A stretch of 64,000 bases of DNA from Hydractinia symbiolongicarpus. Lineage: Eukaryota; Cnidaria; Hydrozoa; Anthoathecata; Hydractiniidae. The position numbers were made by a program, and so were the translations under genes. Within the stretch, counting starts at the first letter, position 1, and each line of letters opens with the position of its first letter. Positions 44,927 through 55,820 of this stretch are shown here, one piece after another. Below the pieces are notes generated by a model that did not search any database, was not told the origin of the DNA, and saw only the letters and a list, made by a program, of their open reading frames with translations. Where the stretch lies: the NCBI RefSeq assembly GCF_029227915.1, contig NC_079878.1, positions 28,423,501 through 28,487,500 of the forward strand, written 5' to 3'.

Positions 44927-47900
44927 TTTCATTGACTCTCTAACGGTGTCAATCCGTTTGAGTTACAACGGTTGCGTCACATATTCGTACTAACATGTAT
45001 TTAGTGATATTTTTCCGATATTACTAAGTTGCATCGCTTTTAGCAGTGAAACGATTGACTGTGGGACTTAATTGAACTGATTCTGGACTGTGACCTTATA
45101 AGTGTGATAAATGAGCGAATTGCACTCCAAGGAATAACATTCTTCTTAATTCGACATGATTGCTGGAATTCAGTGAGTACACTAGGCTCTGTGGTAGCGC
45201 TTTAATTAAAAATTTAGATAAATAAGTCATTTTTTACTGTGGGACCAATACTGGCCGTTAGCACGCGCTGAATAAATAGGAACAGTTCCAAAGACTACAT
45301 TTCATTGACTTTTTAGCGGTATAAATCCGTTTGAGATACAAGATAAATAAGTCATTTTTTACTGTGGGACCAATCCTAGCCGTTAGTTCGCGCTGAAAAA
45401 ATAGAGACAGTTTCAACAACTACATTTCATTGACTCTCTAACGGTGTCAATCCGTTTGAGTTACAACGGTTGCGTCACATATTCGTACCAACATGTATTT
45501 AGTGATTGTTTTCCGATATTACTAAGTTGTATCGCTTTTAACAGTGAAACGAATGACTGTGGGACTTAATTGACCTGATTCTGGACTGTGACCTTATAAG
45601 TGTGATAAATGAGCAAGTTAGACTACAGCAAATAACATTCTTCTTAATTTAATATAATTGCTCGAACTCAGCGATTACACTCTGCGCTGTAGTAGCGCTC
45701 TATTAAAAAATTAAGATAAAAAAACCATTTTTTACTGTGGGACCAATCCTAGCCGTTAGTTTGCGCTGAAAAAATAGAGACAGTTTCAACAACTACATTT
45801 CATTCATTTTCTAACGGTGTCAATCCATTTGAGTTACAACGGTTGCGTCACATATTCGTACCAACATGTATTTAGTGATATTTTTCCAATATTACTAAGC
45901 TGCATCGCTTTTAACAGTGAAACGAATGACTGTAGGACTTAATTGAACGGATTCTGGACTGTGACCTTATAAGTGTGATAAATGAGCGAATTGCACTCCA
46001 AGGAATAACATTCTTCTTAATTCGACATGATTGCTGGAATTCAGCGAGTACACTAGGCTCTGTGGTAGCGCTTTAATTAAAAATTTAGATAAATAAGTCA
46101 TTTTTTACTGTGGGACCAATACTGGCCGTTAGCACGCGCTGAATAAATAGGAACAGTTCCAAAGACTACATTTCATTGACTTTCTAGCGGTATAAATCCG
46201 TTTGAGATACAACAATTGCGTCACATATTCGTACCAACATGTATTTAGTGATATTTTTCCGATATTACTAAGTTGTATCGCTTTTAACAGTGAAACGAAT
46301 GACTGTGGGACTTAATTGAACTGATTCTGGACTTTGACCTTATAAATGTGATAAATGAGCCAGTTAGACTACAAGAAATAACATTCTTCTTAATTTAATA
46401 TAATTGCTCGAACTCAGCGATTACACTGGGCGCTGTAGTAGCGCTCTATTAAAAAATTAAGATAAAAAAGCCATTTTTTACTGTGGGACGAATCCTAGCC
46501 GTTAGTTCGCGCTGAAAAAATAGAGACAGTTTCAACAATTACATTTCATTTATTTTCTAACGGTGTCAATCCGTTTGAGTTACAACGGTTGCGTCACATA
46601 TTCGTACCAACATGTATTTAGCGATTTTCTTTTGATCTAACTAAGTTGTATCGCTTTTAACAGTGAAACGAATGACTGTGGGACTTAATTGAACTGATTC
46701 TGAAATGTGACCTTATAAATGTGATAAATGAGCCAATTGGTCTCCAAGGAATAACATTCTTCTTAATTTGACATGATTGCTGGAATTCAGCGATTACATT
46801 AGGCTCTGTGGTAGCGCTTTATTTAAAAATTTAGATAAATAAGTCTTTTCCTACTCTGGGACAAATCCTGACCGTTAGCACGCGCTGAATAAATAGGAAC
46901 AGTTCCAAAGACTACATTTCATTGACTTTCTAGCGGTATAAATCAGTTTGAGATACAACGGTTGGGTCACATATTCGTACCAACATGTATTTAGTGATTG
47001 TTTTCCGATATTACTAAGTTGTATCGCTTTTAACAGTGAAACGATTGACTGTGGGACTTAATTAAACTGATTCTGGACTTTGACCTTATAAATGTTATAA
47101 ATGAGCCAATTGGACTCCAAGGAATAACATTCTTCTTAATTCGACATGATAGCTGGAATTCAGCGAGTACACTAGGCTCTGTGGTAGCGCTTTATTAAAA
47201 AATTTAGATAAATAAGTCTTTCTTACTGTGGGACCAATCCTGGCCGTTAGCACGCGCCTAATAAATAGGAACAGTTCCAAAGAATACATTTCATTGCCTT
47301 TCTAGCGGTATAAATCCGTTTGAGATACAACGGTTGCGTTACATATACGTACCAACATGTATTTAGCTAGAGTATTTGGATTTTACTAGGTTGCATCGCT
47401 TTTAATTGTGAAACGTTTGACTGTCGGACTTAATTGAACTGATTTTGGACTTTGACCTTATAAATGTGATAAATGAGCCAGTTAGACTACAAGAAATAAC
47501 ATTCTTCTTAATTTAATATGATTGCTGGAACTCAGCAATTACACTGGGCGCTGTAGTAGCGCACTAATAAAAAATTAAGATAAAAAAGCCATTTTTTACT
47601 GTGGGACCAATCCTAGCCGTTAGTTCGCGCTGAAAAAATAGAGACAGTTTCAACAACTACATTTCATTGACTCTCTAACGGTGTCAATCCGTTTGAGTTA
47701 CAACGGTTGCGTCACATATTCGTACTAACATGTATTTAGTGATATTTTTCCGATATTACTAAGTTGCATCGCTTTTAGCAGTGAAACGATTGACTGTGGG
47801 ACTTAATTGAACTGATTCTGGACTGTGACCTTATAAGTGTGATAAATGAGCGAATTGCACTCCAAGGAATAACATTCTTCTTAATTCGACATGATTGCTG

Positions 47901-49354
47901 GAATTCAGTGAGTACACTAGGCTCTGTGGTAGCGCTTTAATTAAAAATTTAGATAAATAAGTCATTTTTTACTGTGGGACCAATACTGGCCGTTAGCACG
48001 CGCTGAATAAATAGGAACAGTTCCAAAGACTACATTTCATTGACTTTTTAGCGGTATAAATCCGTTTGAGATACAAGATAAATAAGTCATTTTTTACTGT
48101 GGGACCAATCCTAGCCGTTAGTTCGCGCTGAAAAAATAGAGACAGTTTCAACAACTACATTTCATTGACTCTCTAACGGTGTCAATCCGTTTGAGTTACA
48201 ACAGTTGCGTCACATATTCGTACCAACATGTATTTAGTGATTGTTTTCCGATATTACTAAGTTGTATCGCTTTTAACAGTGAAACGAATGACTGTGGGAC
48301 TTAATTGACCTGATTCTGGACTGTGACCTTATAAGTGTGATAAATGAGCAAGTTAGACTACAGCAAATAACATTCTCCTTAATTTAATATAATTGCTCGA
48401 ACTCAGCGATTACACTCTGCGCTGTAGTAGCGCTCTATTAAAAAATTAAGATAAAAAAACCATTTTTTACTGTGGGACCAATCCTAGCCGTTAGTTTGCG
48501 CTGAAAAAATAGAGACAGTTTCAACAACTACATTTCATTCATTTTCTAACGGTGTCAATCCATTTGAGTTACAACGGTTGCGTCACATATTCGTACCAAC
48601 ATGTATTTAGTGATATTTTTCCGATATTACTAAGCTGCATCGCTTTTAACAGTGAAACGAATGACTGTAGGACTTAATTGAACGGATTCTGGACTGTGAC
48701 CTTATAAGTGTGATAAATGAGCGAATTGCACTCCAAGGAATAACATTCTTCTTAATTCGACATGATTGCTGGAATTCAGCGAGTACACTAGGCTCTGTGG
48801 TAGCGCTTTAATTAAAAATTTAGATAAATAAGTCATTTTTTACTGTGGGACCAATACTGGCCGTTAGCACGCGCTGAATAAATAGGAACAGTTCCAAAGA
48901 CTACATTTCATTGACTTTCTAGCGGTATAAATCCGTTTGAGATACAACAATTGCGTCACATATTCGTACCAACATGTATTTAGTGATATTTTTCCGATAT
49001 TACTAAGTTGTATCGCTTTTAACAGTGAAACGAATGACTGTGGGACTTAATTGAACTGATTCTGGACTTTGACCTTATAAATGTGATAAATGAGCCAGTT
49101 AGACTACAAGAAATAACATTCTTCTTAATTTAATATAATTGCTCGAACTCAGCGATTACACTGGGCGCTGTAGTAGCGCTCTATTAAAAAATTAAGATAA
49201 AAAAGCCATTTTTTACTGTGGGACGAATCCTAGCCGTTAGTTCGCGCTGAAAAAATAGAGACAGTTTCAACAATTACATTTCATTTATTTTCTAACGGTG
49301 TCAATCCGTTTGAGTTACAAAGGTTGCGTCACATATTCGTACCAACATGTATTT
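44265..49354. repeat. 2735-bp repeat containing a partial-monomer duplication
   Basis: About 44265-46619 recurs at about 47000-49354. The period, 2735 bases, is not a whole number of monomers. The extra about 125 bases come from a partial tandem duplication: AGATAAATAAGTC at 45216 recurs at 45341, directly joined to GAGATACA. The same odd join appears at 48076 in the second copy, so the partial duplication came first and the larger repeat copied it. Confidence 0.8.
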
Positions 49355-51272
49355 AGTGATATTTTTCCGATATTACTAAGCTGTATCGCTTTTAACAGTG
49401 AAACGATTGACTGTGGGACTTAATTGAACTGATTCTGGACTTTGACCTTATAAGTGTGATAAATGAGCGAATTGCACTCCAAGGAATAACATTCTTCTTA
49501 ATTTGACATGATTGCTGGAATTCAGCGATTACATTAGGCTCTGTGGTAGCGCTTTATTTAAAAATTTAGATAAATAAGTCTTTTCCTACTCTGGGACCAA
49601 TCCTGACCGTTAGCACGCGCTGAATAAATAGGAACAGTTCCAAAGACTACATTTCATTGACTTTCTGGCGGTATAAATCAGTTTGAGATACAACGGTTGG
49701 GTCACATATTCGTACCAACATGTATTTAGTGATTGTTTTCCGATATTACTAAGTTGTATCGCTTTTAACAGTGAAACGTTTGACTGTCGGACTTAATTGA
49801 ACAAATTTTGGACTTTGACCTTATAAATGTGATAAATGAGCCAGTTAGACTACAAGAAATAACATTCTTCTTAATTTAATATAATTGCTCAAACTTAGCG
49901 ATTACACTTGGCGCTGTAGTAGCGCTCTATTAAAAAATTAAGATAAAAAAGCCATTTTTTACTGTGGGACCAATCCTAGCCGTTAGTTCGCACTGAAAAA
50001 ATAGAGACAGTTTCAACAACTACATTTCATTGACTTTCTAGCGGTATAAATCAGTTTGAGATACAACGGTTGGGTCACATATTCGTACCAACATGTATTT
50101 AGTGATATTTTTCCGATATTACTAAGCTGTATCGCTTTTAACAGTGAAACGATTGACTGTGGGACTTAATTGAACTGATTCTGGACTTTGACCTTATAAA
50201 TGTTATAAATGAGCCAATTGGACTCCAAGGAATAACATTCTTCTTAATTCGACATGATAGCTGGAATTCAGCGAGTACACTAGGCTCTGTGGTAGCGCTT
50301 TATTTAAAAATTAAGATAAAAAATTTAGTTTTTACTGTGGGACCAATCCTATTCCTTAGCGCGCGCTGAAGAAATAGAGACAGTTTCAAAAACTACATTT
50401 CATTGACTCTCTAACGCTGTCAATCCGTTTGAGTTACAACGGTTGCGTCACATATTCGTACCAACATGTATTTAGTGATTGTTTTCCGATATTACTAAGT
50501 TGCATCGCTTTTAACAGTGAAACGAATGACTGTGGGACTTAATTGAACTGATTCTGGACTTTGACCTTATAAATGCTATAAATGAGCCAATTGGACTCCA
50601 AGGAATAACATTCTTCTTAATTCGACATGATTGCTGGAATTCAACGAGTACACTAGGCTCTGTGGTAGCGCTTTATTAAAAAATTTAGATAAATAAGTCT
50701 TTCTTACTGTGGGACCAATCCTGGCCGTTAGCACGCGCCTAATAAATAGGAACAGTTCCAAAGAATACATTTCATTGCCTTTCTAGCGGTATAAATCCGT
50801 TTGAGATACAACAGTTGCGTTACATATACGTACCAACATGTATTTAGCTAGAGTATTTGGATATTACTAGGTTGCATCGCTTTTAATAGTGAAACGTTTG
50901 ACTGTCGGACTTAATTGAACTGATTTTGGACTTTGACCTTATAAATGTGATAAATGAGCCAGTTAGACTACAAGAAATAACATTCTTCTTAATTTAATAT
51001 GATTGCTGGAACTCAGCAATTACACTGGGCGCTGTAGTAGCGCACTAATAAAAAATTAAGATAAAAAAGCCATTTTTTACTGTGGGACCAATCCTAGCCG
51101 TTAGTTCGCGCTGAAAAGATAGAGACAGTTTCAACAACTACATTTCATTGACTCTCTAACGGTGTCAATCCCTTTGAGTTACAACGGTTGCGTCACATAT
51201 TCGTACTAACATGTATTTATTGATATTTTTCCGATATTACTAAGTTGCATCGCTTTTAACAGTGAAACGATT

Positions 51273-51278
51273 GACTGT
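51273..51278. repeat. Left half of putative 6-bp target-site duplication (GACTGT)
   Basis: The satellite reads GACTGTGGGACTT in other monomers. Here GACTGT is followed by AGAGATAGG, so the repeat is broken exactly after GACTGT. Polintons make 6-bp target duplications and begin with AG, which both fit. The matching right copy lies outside the window. Confidence 0.65.
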
Positions 51279-51497
51279 AGAGATAGGAAAATGCCGATGT
51301 TAGGACAGACCCCGTTAGCACTTTACCATTCCACGTCAAATTATAGGCCATCCACGTCAAATCAACGATAGAAGAGTCTATAAAATCCGTTAGCACCTAC
51401 GAATGTCCGGATCCGCCCCAACCCCCCAACCCCCGCCGTGTCCCCTCCCCATGGGTCCCTCCCCACCCTCATCTGTCGTGCCTTATAATTTATAGTG
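51279..51497. repeat. Left terminal region, candidate terminal inverted repeat
   Basis: This 219-bp non-coding stretch lies between the insertion point and the polymerase stop codon. It has two direct repeats of CCGTTAGCAC (51312 and 51387) and two of CCACGTCAAAT (51331 and 51352). A TATA-like TCTATAAAATC near 51377 is followed by a long C-rich run. The TATA-like string is the same as the one upstream of the RING gene at 55858. Whether it is inverted at the far end cannot be seen here. Confidence 0.55.
51416..51468 (-). other. G-quadruplex-prone tract at the element end
   Basis: The plus strand has eight C-runs of three to six bases in 53 bases (C4, C6, C5, C4, C4, C3, C4, C3), so the minus strand is strongly G-rich with short loops. 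That pattern is typical of G-quadruplex formation. The tract lies 30-80 bases downstream of the polymerase stop on the coding strand and about 140 bases from the element tip. It could act in replication initiation or 3' end formation; this is inference. Confidence 0.6.
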
Positions 51498-54400
51498 TTA
51501 TGTGTGTCTATAATGTCCTCTCGCCAGTGTGTTAATACCATCTTCCAAAATTATGCGTTTATCATCATCGGCATTGAGCGCCAGTTTGTTTGTTTTCACC
51601 GTGTGAACATCATGCTTAATCGATTGAAAGGTCATTTGGGTTCTGTAAATGTTCTCACCCTCAAACAGACATCTCTTATAATCGGCGAAACCTATGGTCT
51701 CCCTCACCACACATTTCTTCACCCCCTTACATCTCTTACCTTCCCTACCCCATAGCTGTTTGTATGCGTATGTCTTAGCTCTTAGGGCGATGAACTCAGT
51801 CATCACCTTACCACCCAACTCGTCCTTCATTAGCCCAATGATCTTTTTATTCAAACCTAATGGTAGAGGTCTACCATCTTCCTTATCATACCCAGATGTG
51901 TCAAATCTCGCAGACACATCGTTCGCGATATCTTTGTAGAAGTTGTCTGTTTTTATGTGGTAAACGAATGAATCCGTATCCATGTAGCAAAGCTTCACAT
52001 CATCACCATATTTCGGTCTCATGTAATCATGGTGGAACTCATACATAACCATCTTGGGTAGATGGAGGATTGTGGGGCCGAGGTAGATCGATTTGTTCAT
52101 CTTGATCTTGATCTTGGACATCTCTATCCCCATCAGTGTTTCCGAGAAACGGATTGCACCCCTGAAGTTTGGCTTCATCACCATTTTCTCATAATTCTTT
52201 TGGTTGGTGGCCAAACGTATATCTTTCTGTCTTCGTTGATTCTCCATTGTCTTACCAAAGACGGAATTGTTCATCAGCTTGAAGAAATCCTTTTCAAAGT
52301 CATTCTTTGACTCCGTGCGCAGCTGTGTATTGAAGTCGATGTAAGGTTTCAACCATGCGCTCTGATCAAACCTCAGTACCCTATGAACCTTATCCAGAAC
52401 AAGACCGTGATTCAAAGCTTGAGCAAGCGCACGGATATGAATCACATAGTTCTTCTTGTCCGAAAGACATGGTGTCAGCTTCTCGACACCATTGATAACC
52501 TTCCTCTCAGGCATGAAAGGAAGATCGTTATGTGCGTCATGAAGATCATGTGGATATCTAACATCAACCTCAAGCATGTACCCCTTTTCACCGTTTTCCA
52601 CAGCCAACTCTGAAATGAGTTCGGGTGTAAATTTACCGGAATCATCCCACTCAAACCCCCCGGTGGGCATCTTCTGTATCATAGCCCATCCATACAGATT
52701 GTTAGCATCAAGATACTGTAGATAGGTTGTATCTTCTGAAGTATTATACATATCACCCATATATGGATTATTTGCCTTCGCGTGTCTGTGAACGGCCTGA
52801 CAGAGACCGCCCCTAATACCCATCTCCACAAACAGTAACATATCCATATCTGACAACAAATCCAGCTTAACATCTGTCTTTTTCAGGCATGCCTGCCAAG
52901 CTAATCCGGGGGCCGTGTAAAAATGAGCGGGATCTAGTTTATAGTTTTTCAAACATGTCTCTCTGAATGTCTCAAACACATCACTCAGAAGCAGAACATC
53001 CGTCTTGAGATAGATATCATGATAAACGCCCATATTTTCAACTTTCATGTCCTTCCACACCTTCTGGGCATGCGCATAATCAGCATCGCTGATACCATTC
53101 ATGTTCAACTTGCTATAAAAGTCATCTTTCGAAGGAAGTCTGGTTTCATTAAACCTATCGAATGAATCAACATACTCATATGGGTATACACCCTTCCTTC
53201 TCATTATGTTGAATTGCTCATCATTGAAGAATTTTCTAAGGTTTTTACACTGATCATCGGATAGATTGTCAGCCAAGGAACCTAATCCTCTTGACATAAA
53301 TCTAAATGAATCGATGAATCTCAGCTTTATCTTTTTGTCTTTGGTCTCACCATTTTTGTTGGTGTATTCACCAACCTTAACATCGGTAGAGAAAGAGATA
53401 TATTTCTCTTTATTTTCAGCGATTACACTCATACCACCTTCTCCATACTTCTTCGCAAGCTCTTTGATAAATAGATGCGCATCATATCCGCTCAGATTAT
53501 GGAAGACAACCGGAATATAATTAGGCACCTTGTAACGGAGATTACATTCCATGTGTGCCGATCCACGAAACTTTCCGGTAAAATGACAGTGATCCCTGAC
53601 CTTGATGTCATCATCACCAAATTCTCTCATACAGATGTGGCAGTTGGTGGAATTTTCATATCCATCAAGTTCTTCATCGGTTAGATCTTGCATACCAAGT
53701 TGTGGAAACATGTTGTATAACCTTTTCGCCTCGGAAACCACATGATCCACAAAGCGCGGAACACAGTCATCACCACGGTAAAGCTTCAGAGGGTCCAAAA
53801 CTTCACCATGAGCATATTTACTATAACAACAGAATCCGGTGGGGATATGTTTACCAACTTTCTCGGTGGACGATCCACACTCTATCTCTTCAGGTTTTGT
53901 AAAAGCTTCAAAATCGGCATACATGATGAATGGGGCTTTGAGCTGGTACTGACCGTGGGTGAAGGTTAAGGTGCTACCCTCCTTAGGGAGTTGAATATTA
54001 ACGGCATCGTTATTCTTACAATACTCAAAGTGCTCATCCCTTTTCCGTTCGCTTGGAAAACCAGAGAGACAATTCAAGCAATAATGCTCTTTATGTTCAT
54101 GCTTTGAGTTGGCCTTGCTCAGGACACCGCTCAGGTTCTTAACAGCGATATAATGCCTCTTATCCCCTTCACACAGTAAAAACAAAACAACCGTCTCATC
54201 CCGGTCAAGATGCTTCGACTTTCGACACATATAGACACCCTCTATGTCATCTTTTGTCAAAACATGCACGGCGATATCAGGGTTCCTTCTCTCAAATAAA
54301 TCTATCTTGTTTAGAGCCATTGGGAAAGTTAGGCCACCCCAATTGCACTTGTCTTCAAACTTCTTAAGGTTTGAGATTCGTTCAGGATGATTATCAATCT

Positions 54401-55544
54401 TATCATGATTGAGAGCAGCGATAACGGCCCATTTGAAGCATTCTTCATCCTCGTTATGTGGGTTAATCACAGATCGCTTTCCACTGAAATTCTTGGGTAG
54501 CTGTAAGTAAGAACTACCTCTCGTTAATTTTAGCTTATGAAAGTCCACATGCATATGCAAGATTTTATCGATTGTGAACCCACTGGCGGGTAGAGCAGGG
54601 TTTTCAATCTGCTCGATTATCTTATTACGGATCCGATCAAAAACATTAGAAATGTCATCGTTGGAATGTAATACCTCAATATAGCTATTGAATGCTTTGT
54701 CAACATATACACGTGGGGCATCGGTCGAGCCGGTGTCCTCCTTTACCCATTTCACCCACAGTGTAGCCTGAGTCTTCAGCGACTTCTTCTGCCTGAGCAC
54801 TTCCTTCATCAACCTCTTAACGATAGGCTTAAGCTGTTTGAGAAAGACCTTGACATTCCTCTTCTTACCATCCGAGTTTATCTTGAAACGTTTGTATGAA
54901 CGGTCAAACGCCTCCTCAATGGGGGTATAGGGGTTTTCCTCTTTCACCTCTTCCACCTCTTCCTCTCCACTGCCCTTTTTATACAAACCCATGATCTTAT
55001 CCTTCATGGCTTTGAAAGCTTTTGTTGTTTTATCCTTAATAGCCTTAGGTACATGTTTCGTCAACCAGTCTCTCCATTCAATCAACTTGCTTTTCACTAT
55101 AGGTCTGGTTTTAGACATTTCTTCCTGCTCAAAAATATCCATGTCAGAGCCAGATCTAAATGGTCTAGGTCTCGGTCTCGGTGTTGGTATGGGTACAGAT
55201 CCATCGGATCCTAGAAAACTCCCCAGAGATTTGATTGATGTAGGTGGTACATGTATGGCGGGTCTAGATGTTGGTAAAGGGCTGTAGAGTCTAGGCGGTC
55301 CGGTGTATCTAGGTGCCGGTATCGGTCTCGACACCGGTCTAGGTGCCGGTCTCGGTCTCGGTCTAGGTCTCGACACCGGTACGGGTCTCGAGGGTCTCGG
55401 CATGGGTACTGGTCTAACCGGTGCTGAAACGGTAGTTGGTCCCAATAATTCGATAATCTCGGCCTTTCTGAGCTTTTCGTAGCCATGTAGGCCGCGTTCC
55501 TTAGCGAGTTTTCTTAATTCAGCAAAGGTATTTCTCGAAGTCAT
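51498..55544 (-). CDS. polB: Protein-primed family B DNA polymerase with N-terminal Rho_N/SAP-like module
   Basis: This 1348-residue protein would replicate the element by protein priming. Residues 5-35 form a Rho_N/SAP-like helical module. Residues 36-130 are Pro/Arg-rich and repetitive. Residues 354-475 resemble a conserved Polinton domain with Cys369 and His464. A C2HC zinc finger uses C489, C492, H505 and C509. Exonuclease motifs are D544/E546 (YADFEAF), HNLSGYD at 682-688 and Y845/D849. Cys635, Cys638, H652, C653, H654 and C667 form an endonuclease VII-like DHCH..TG..RG block. Polymerase motifs are YLDANNLYG (944-952), KLMNNSVFG (1089-1097) and YMDTDS (1187-1192). All catalytic residues are present, so it looks functional. 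It is longer than many Polinton polymerases because of its N-terminus. The start shown gives the intact N-terminal module. Its leader shares a 30-bp inverted repeat with the gene at 55858. Confidence 0.96.
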   Translation of the reverse strand: MTSRNTFAELRKLAKERGLHGYEKLRKAEIIELLGPTTVSAPVRPVPMPRPSRPVPVSRPRPRPRPAPRPVSRPIPAPRYTGPPRLYSPLPTSRPAIHVPPTSIKSLGSFLGSDGSVPIPTPRPRPRPFRSGSDMDIFEQEEMSKTRPIVKSKLIEWRDWLTKHVPKAIKDKTTKAFKAMKDKIMGLYKKGSGEEEVEEVKEENPYTPIEEAFDRSYKRFKINSDGKKRNVKVFLKQLKPIVKRLMKEVLRQKKSLKTQATLWVKWVKEDTGSTDAPRVYVDKAFNSYIEVLHSNDDISNVFDRIRNKIIEQIENPALPASGFTIDKILHMHVDFHKLKLTRGSSYLQLPKNFSGKRSVINPHNEDEECFKWAVIAALNHDKIDNHPERISNLKKFEDKCNWGGLTFPMALNKIDLFERRNPDIAVHVLTKDDIEGVYMCRKSKHLDRDETVVLFLLCEGDKRHYIAVKNLSGVLSKANSKHEHKEHYCLNCLSGFPSERKRDEHFEYCKNNDAVNIQLPKEGSTLTFTHGQYQLKAPFIMYADFEAFTKPEEIECGSSTEKVGKHIPTGFCCYSKYAHGEVLDPLKLYRGDDCVPRFVDHVVSEAKRLYNMFPQLGMQDLTDEELDGYENSTNCHICMREFGDDDIKVRDHCHFTGKFRGSAHMECNLRYKVPNYIPVVFHNLSGYDAHLFIKELAKKYGEGGMSVIAENKEKYISFSTDVKVGEYTNKNGETKDKKIKLRFIDSFRFMSRGLGSLADNLSDDQCKNLRKFFNDEQFNIMRRKGVYPYEYVDSFDRFNETRLPSKDDFYSKLNMNGISDADYAHAQKVWKDMKVENMGVYHDIYLKTDVLLLSDVFETFRETCLKNYKLDPAHFYTAPGLAWQACLKKTDVKLDLLSDMDMLLFVEMGIRGGLCQAVHRHAKANNPYMGDMYNTSEDTTYLQYLDANNLYGWAMIQKMPTGGFEWDDSGKFTPELISELAVENGEKGYMLEVDVRYPHDLHDAHNDLPFMPERKVINGVEKLTPCLSDKKNYVIHIRALAQALNHGLVLDKVHRVLRFDQSAWLKPYIDFNTQLRTESKNDFEKDFFKLMNNSVFGKTMENQRRQKDIRLATNQKNYEKMVMKPNFRGAIRFSETLMGIEMSKIKIKMNKSIYLGPTILHLPKMVMYEFHHDYMRPKYGDDVKLCYMDTDSFVYHIKTDNFYKDIANDVSARFDTSGYDKEDGRPLPLGLNKKIIGLMKDELGGKVMTEFIALRAKTYAYKQLWGREGKRCKGVKKCVVRETIGFADYKRCLFEGENIYRTQMTFQSIKHDVHTVKTNKLALNADDDKRIILEDGINTLARGHYRHT

Positions 55545-55551
55545 GCTTGCG

Positions 55552-55581
55552 TATGATATACGAATACAGAATCTTTAACCC
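55552..55581. repeat. 30-bp inverted repeat arm (pairs with 55821-55850)
   Basis: TATGATATACGAATACAGAA and the next ten bases are the exact reverse complement of 55821-55850. One arm ends 8 bases before the polymerase start codon, the other 8 bases before the RING start codon. A perfect 30-bp match in matching positions points to a shared promoter or leader element copied between the two genes. Confidence 0.85.
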
Positions 55582-55730
55582 TTTTTTTAAAAAAATCGTA
55601 AACCGTGTTGGAGGGTCATGAGTGTCCTAGTTTGTGGTTGCCACACCGTGCTAAAATTGTAGTAAAACACGCTAAAACACACAGAGTGCCGATCCACCGT
55701 GGGTGAGTATCCATCGACACCACGGGATTT

Positions 55731-55754
55731 TTTTTTACCCGTCCGAGTAACAAA
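55731..55754. terminator. Orphan TTAC...GTAA palindrome
   Basis: Arms TTTTTTACCCG and CGAGTAACAAA are separated by two bases, and the stem has mismatches at two positions. It belongs to the same family as hairpins that follow stop codons elsewhere in the element, and the bases after it (GGCCAGGAATTCGCG) also occur next to the hairpin at 58087. No stop codon precedes it here. Confidence 0.55.
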
Positions 55755-55820
55755 GGCCAGGAATTCGCGGAGATATCCATGGCGTGCGAATCGCCAACCT
55801 CAAATACGATCTATAAAATC

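Larger units (their letters stand above)
1..51278. repeat. Tandem satellite array, ~373-bp monomer
   Basis: Landmarks such as TCCGAT followed by CTAAGTTGTATCGC recur at 1, 374, 747 and onwards every 373 bases, giving about 137 head-to-tail copies in one orientation up to the mobile element. Monomers differ from neighbours by point changes and 1-2 base indels, but copies several monomers apart are often nearly identical, which is the signature of higher-order repeats made by unequal exchange. The array is AT-rich, with short GC islands (GCGCGCGCTGAAG type) and an EcoRI-like GGAATTC in many copies. No gene is supported inside it; the short open frames that recur on the minus strand are by-products of the repeat. 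A centromeric or other heterochromatic location is an inference. Confidence 0.97.

Noticed and set aside
7482-50770. Recurring minus-strand open frames of 62-83 codons in the satellite (for example 7482-7733, 27637-27861, 42124-42318)
   Set aside because: They follow the monomer sequence, exist only in some copies, shift frame with indels and show no domain or start context. They are chance frames copied with the repeat.
1-51278. CRISPR-like periodic repeats
   Set aside because: The whole 373-bp unit repeats, with no short repeat/unique spacer alternation, and the context is eukaryotic.
51483-51495. A 3' hairpin after the polymerase (TATAA-T-TTATA)
   Set aside because: Five A/T pairs with a one-base loop is too weak; the nearby G-rich tract is a better candidate signal.
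52679-55486. Other frames inside the polymerase gene, including an Arg/Asp-rich one at 55211-55486
   Set aside because: The polymerase frame is intact with all motifs; these frames arise from its repetitive Pro/Arg codons.
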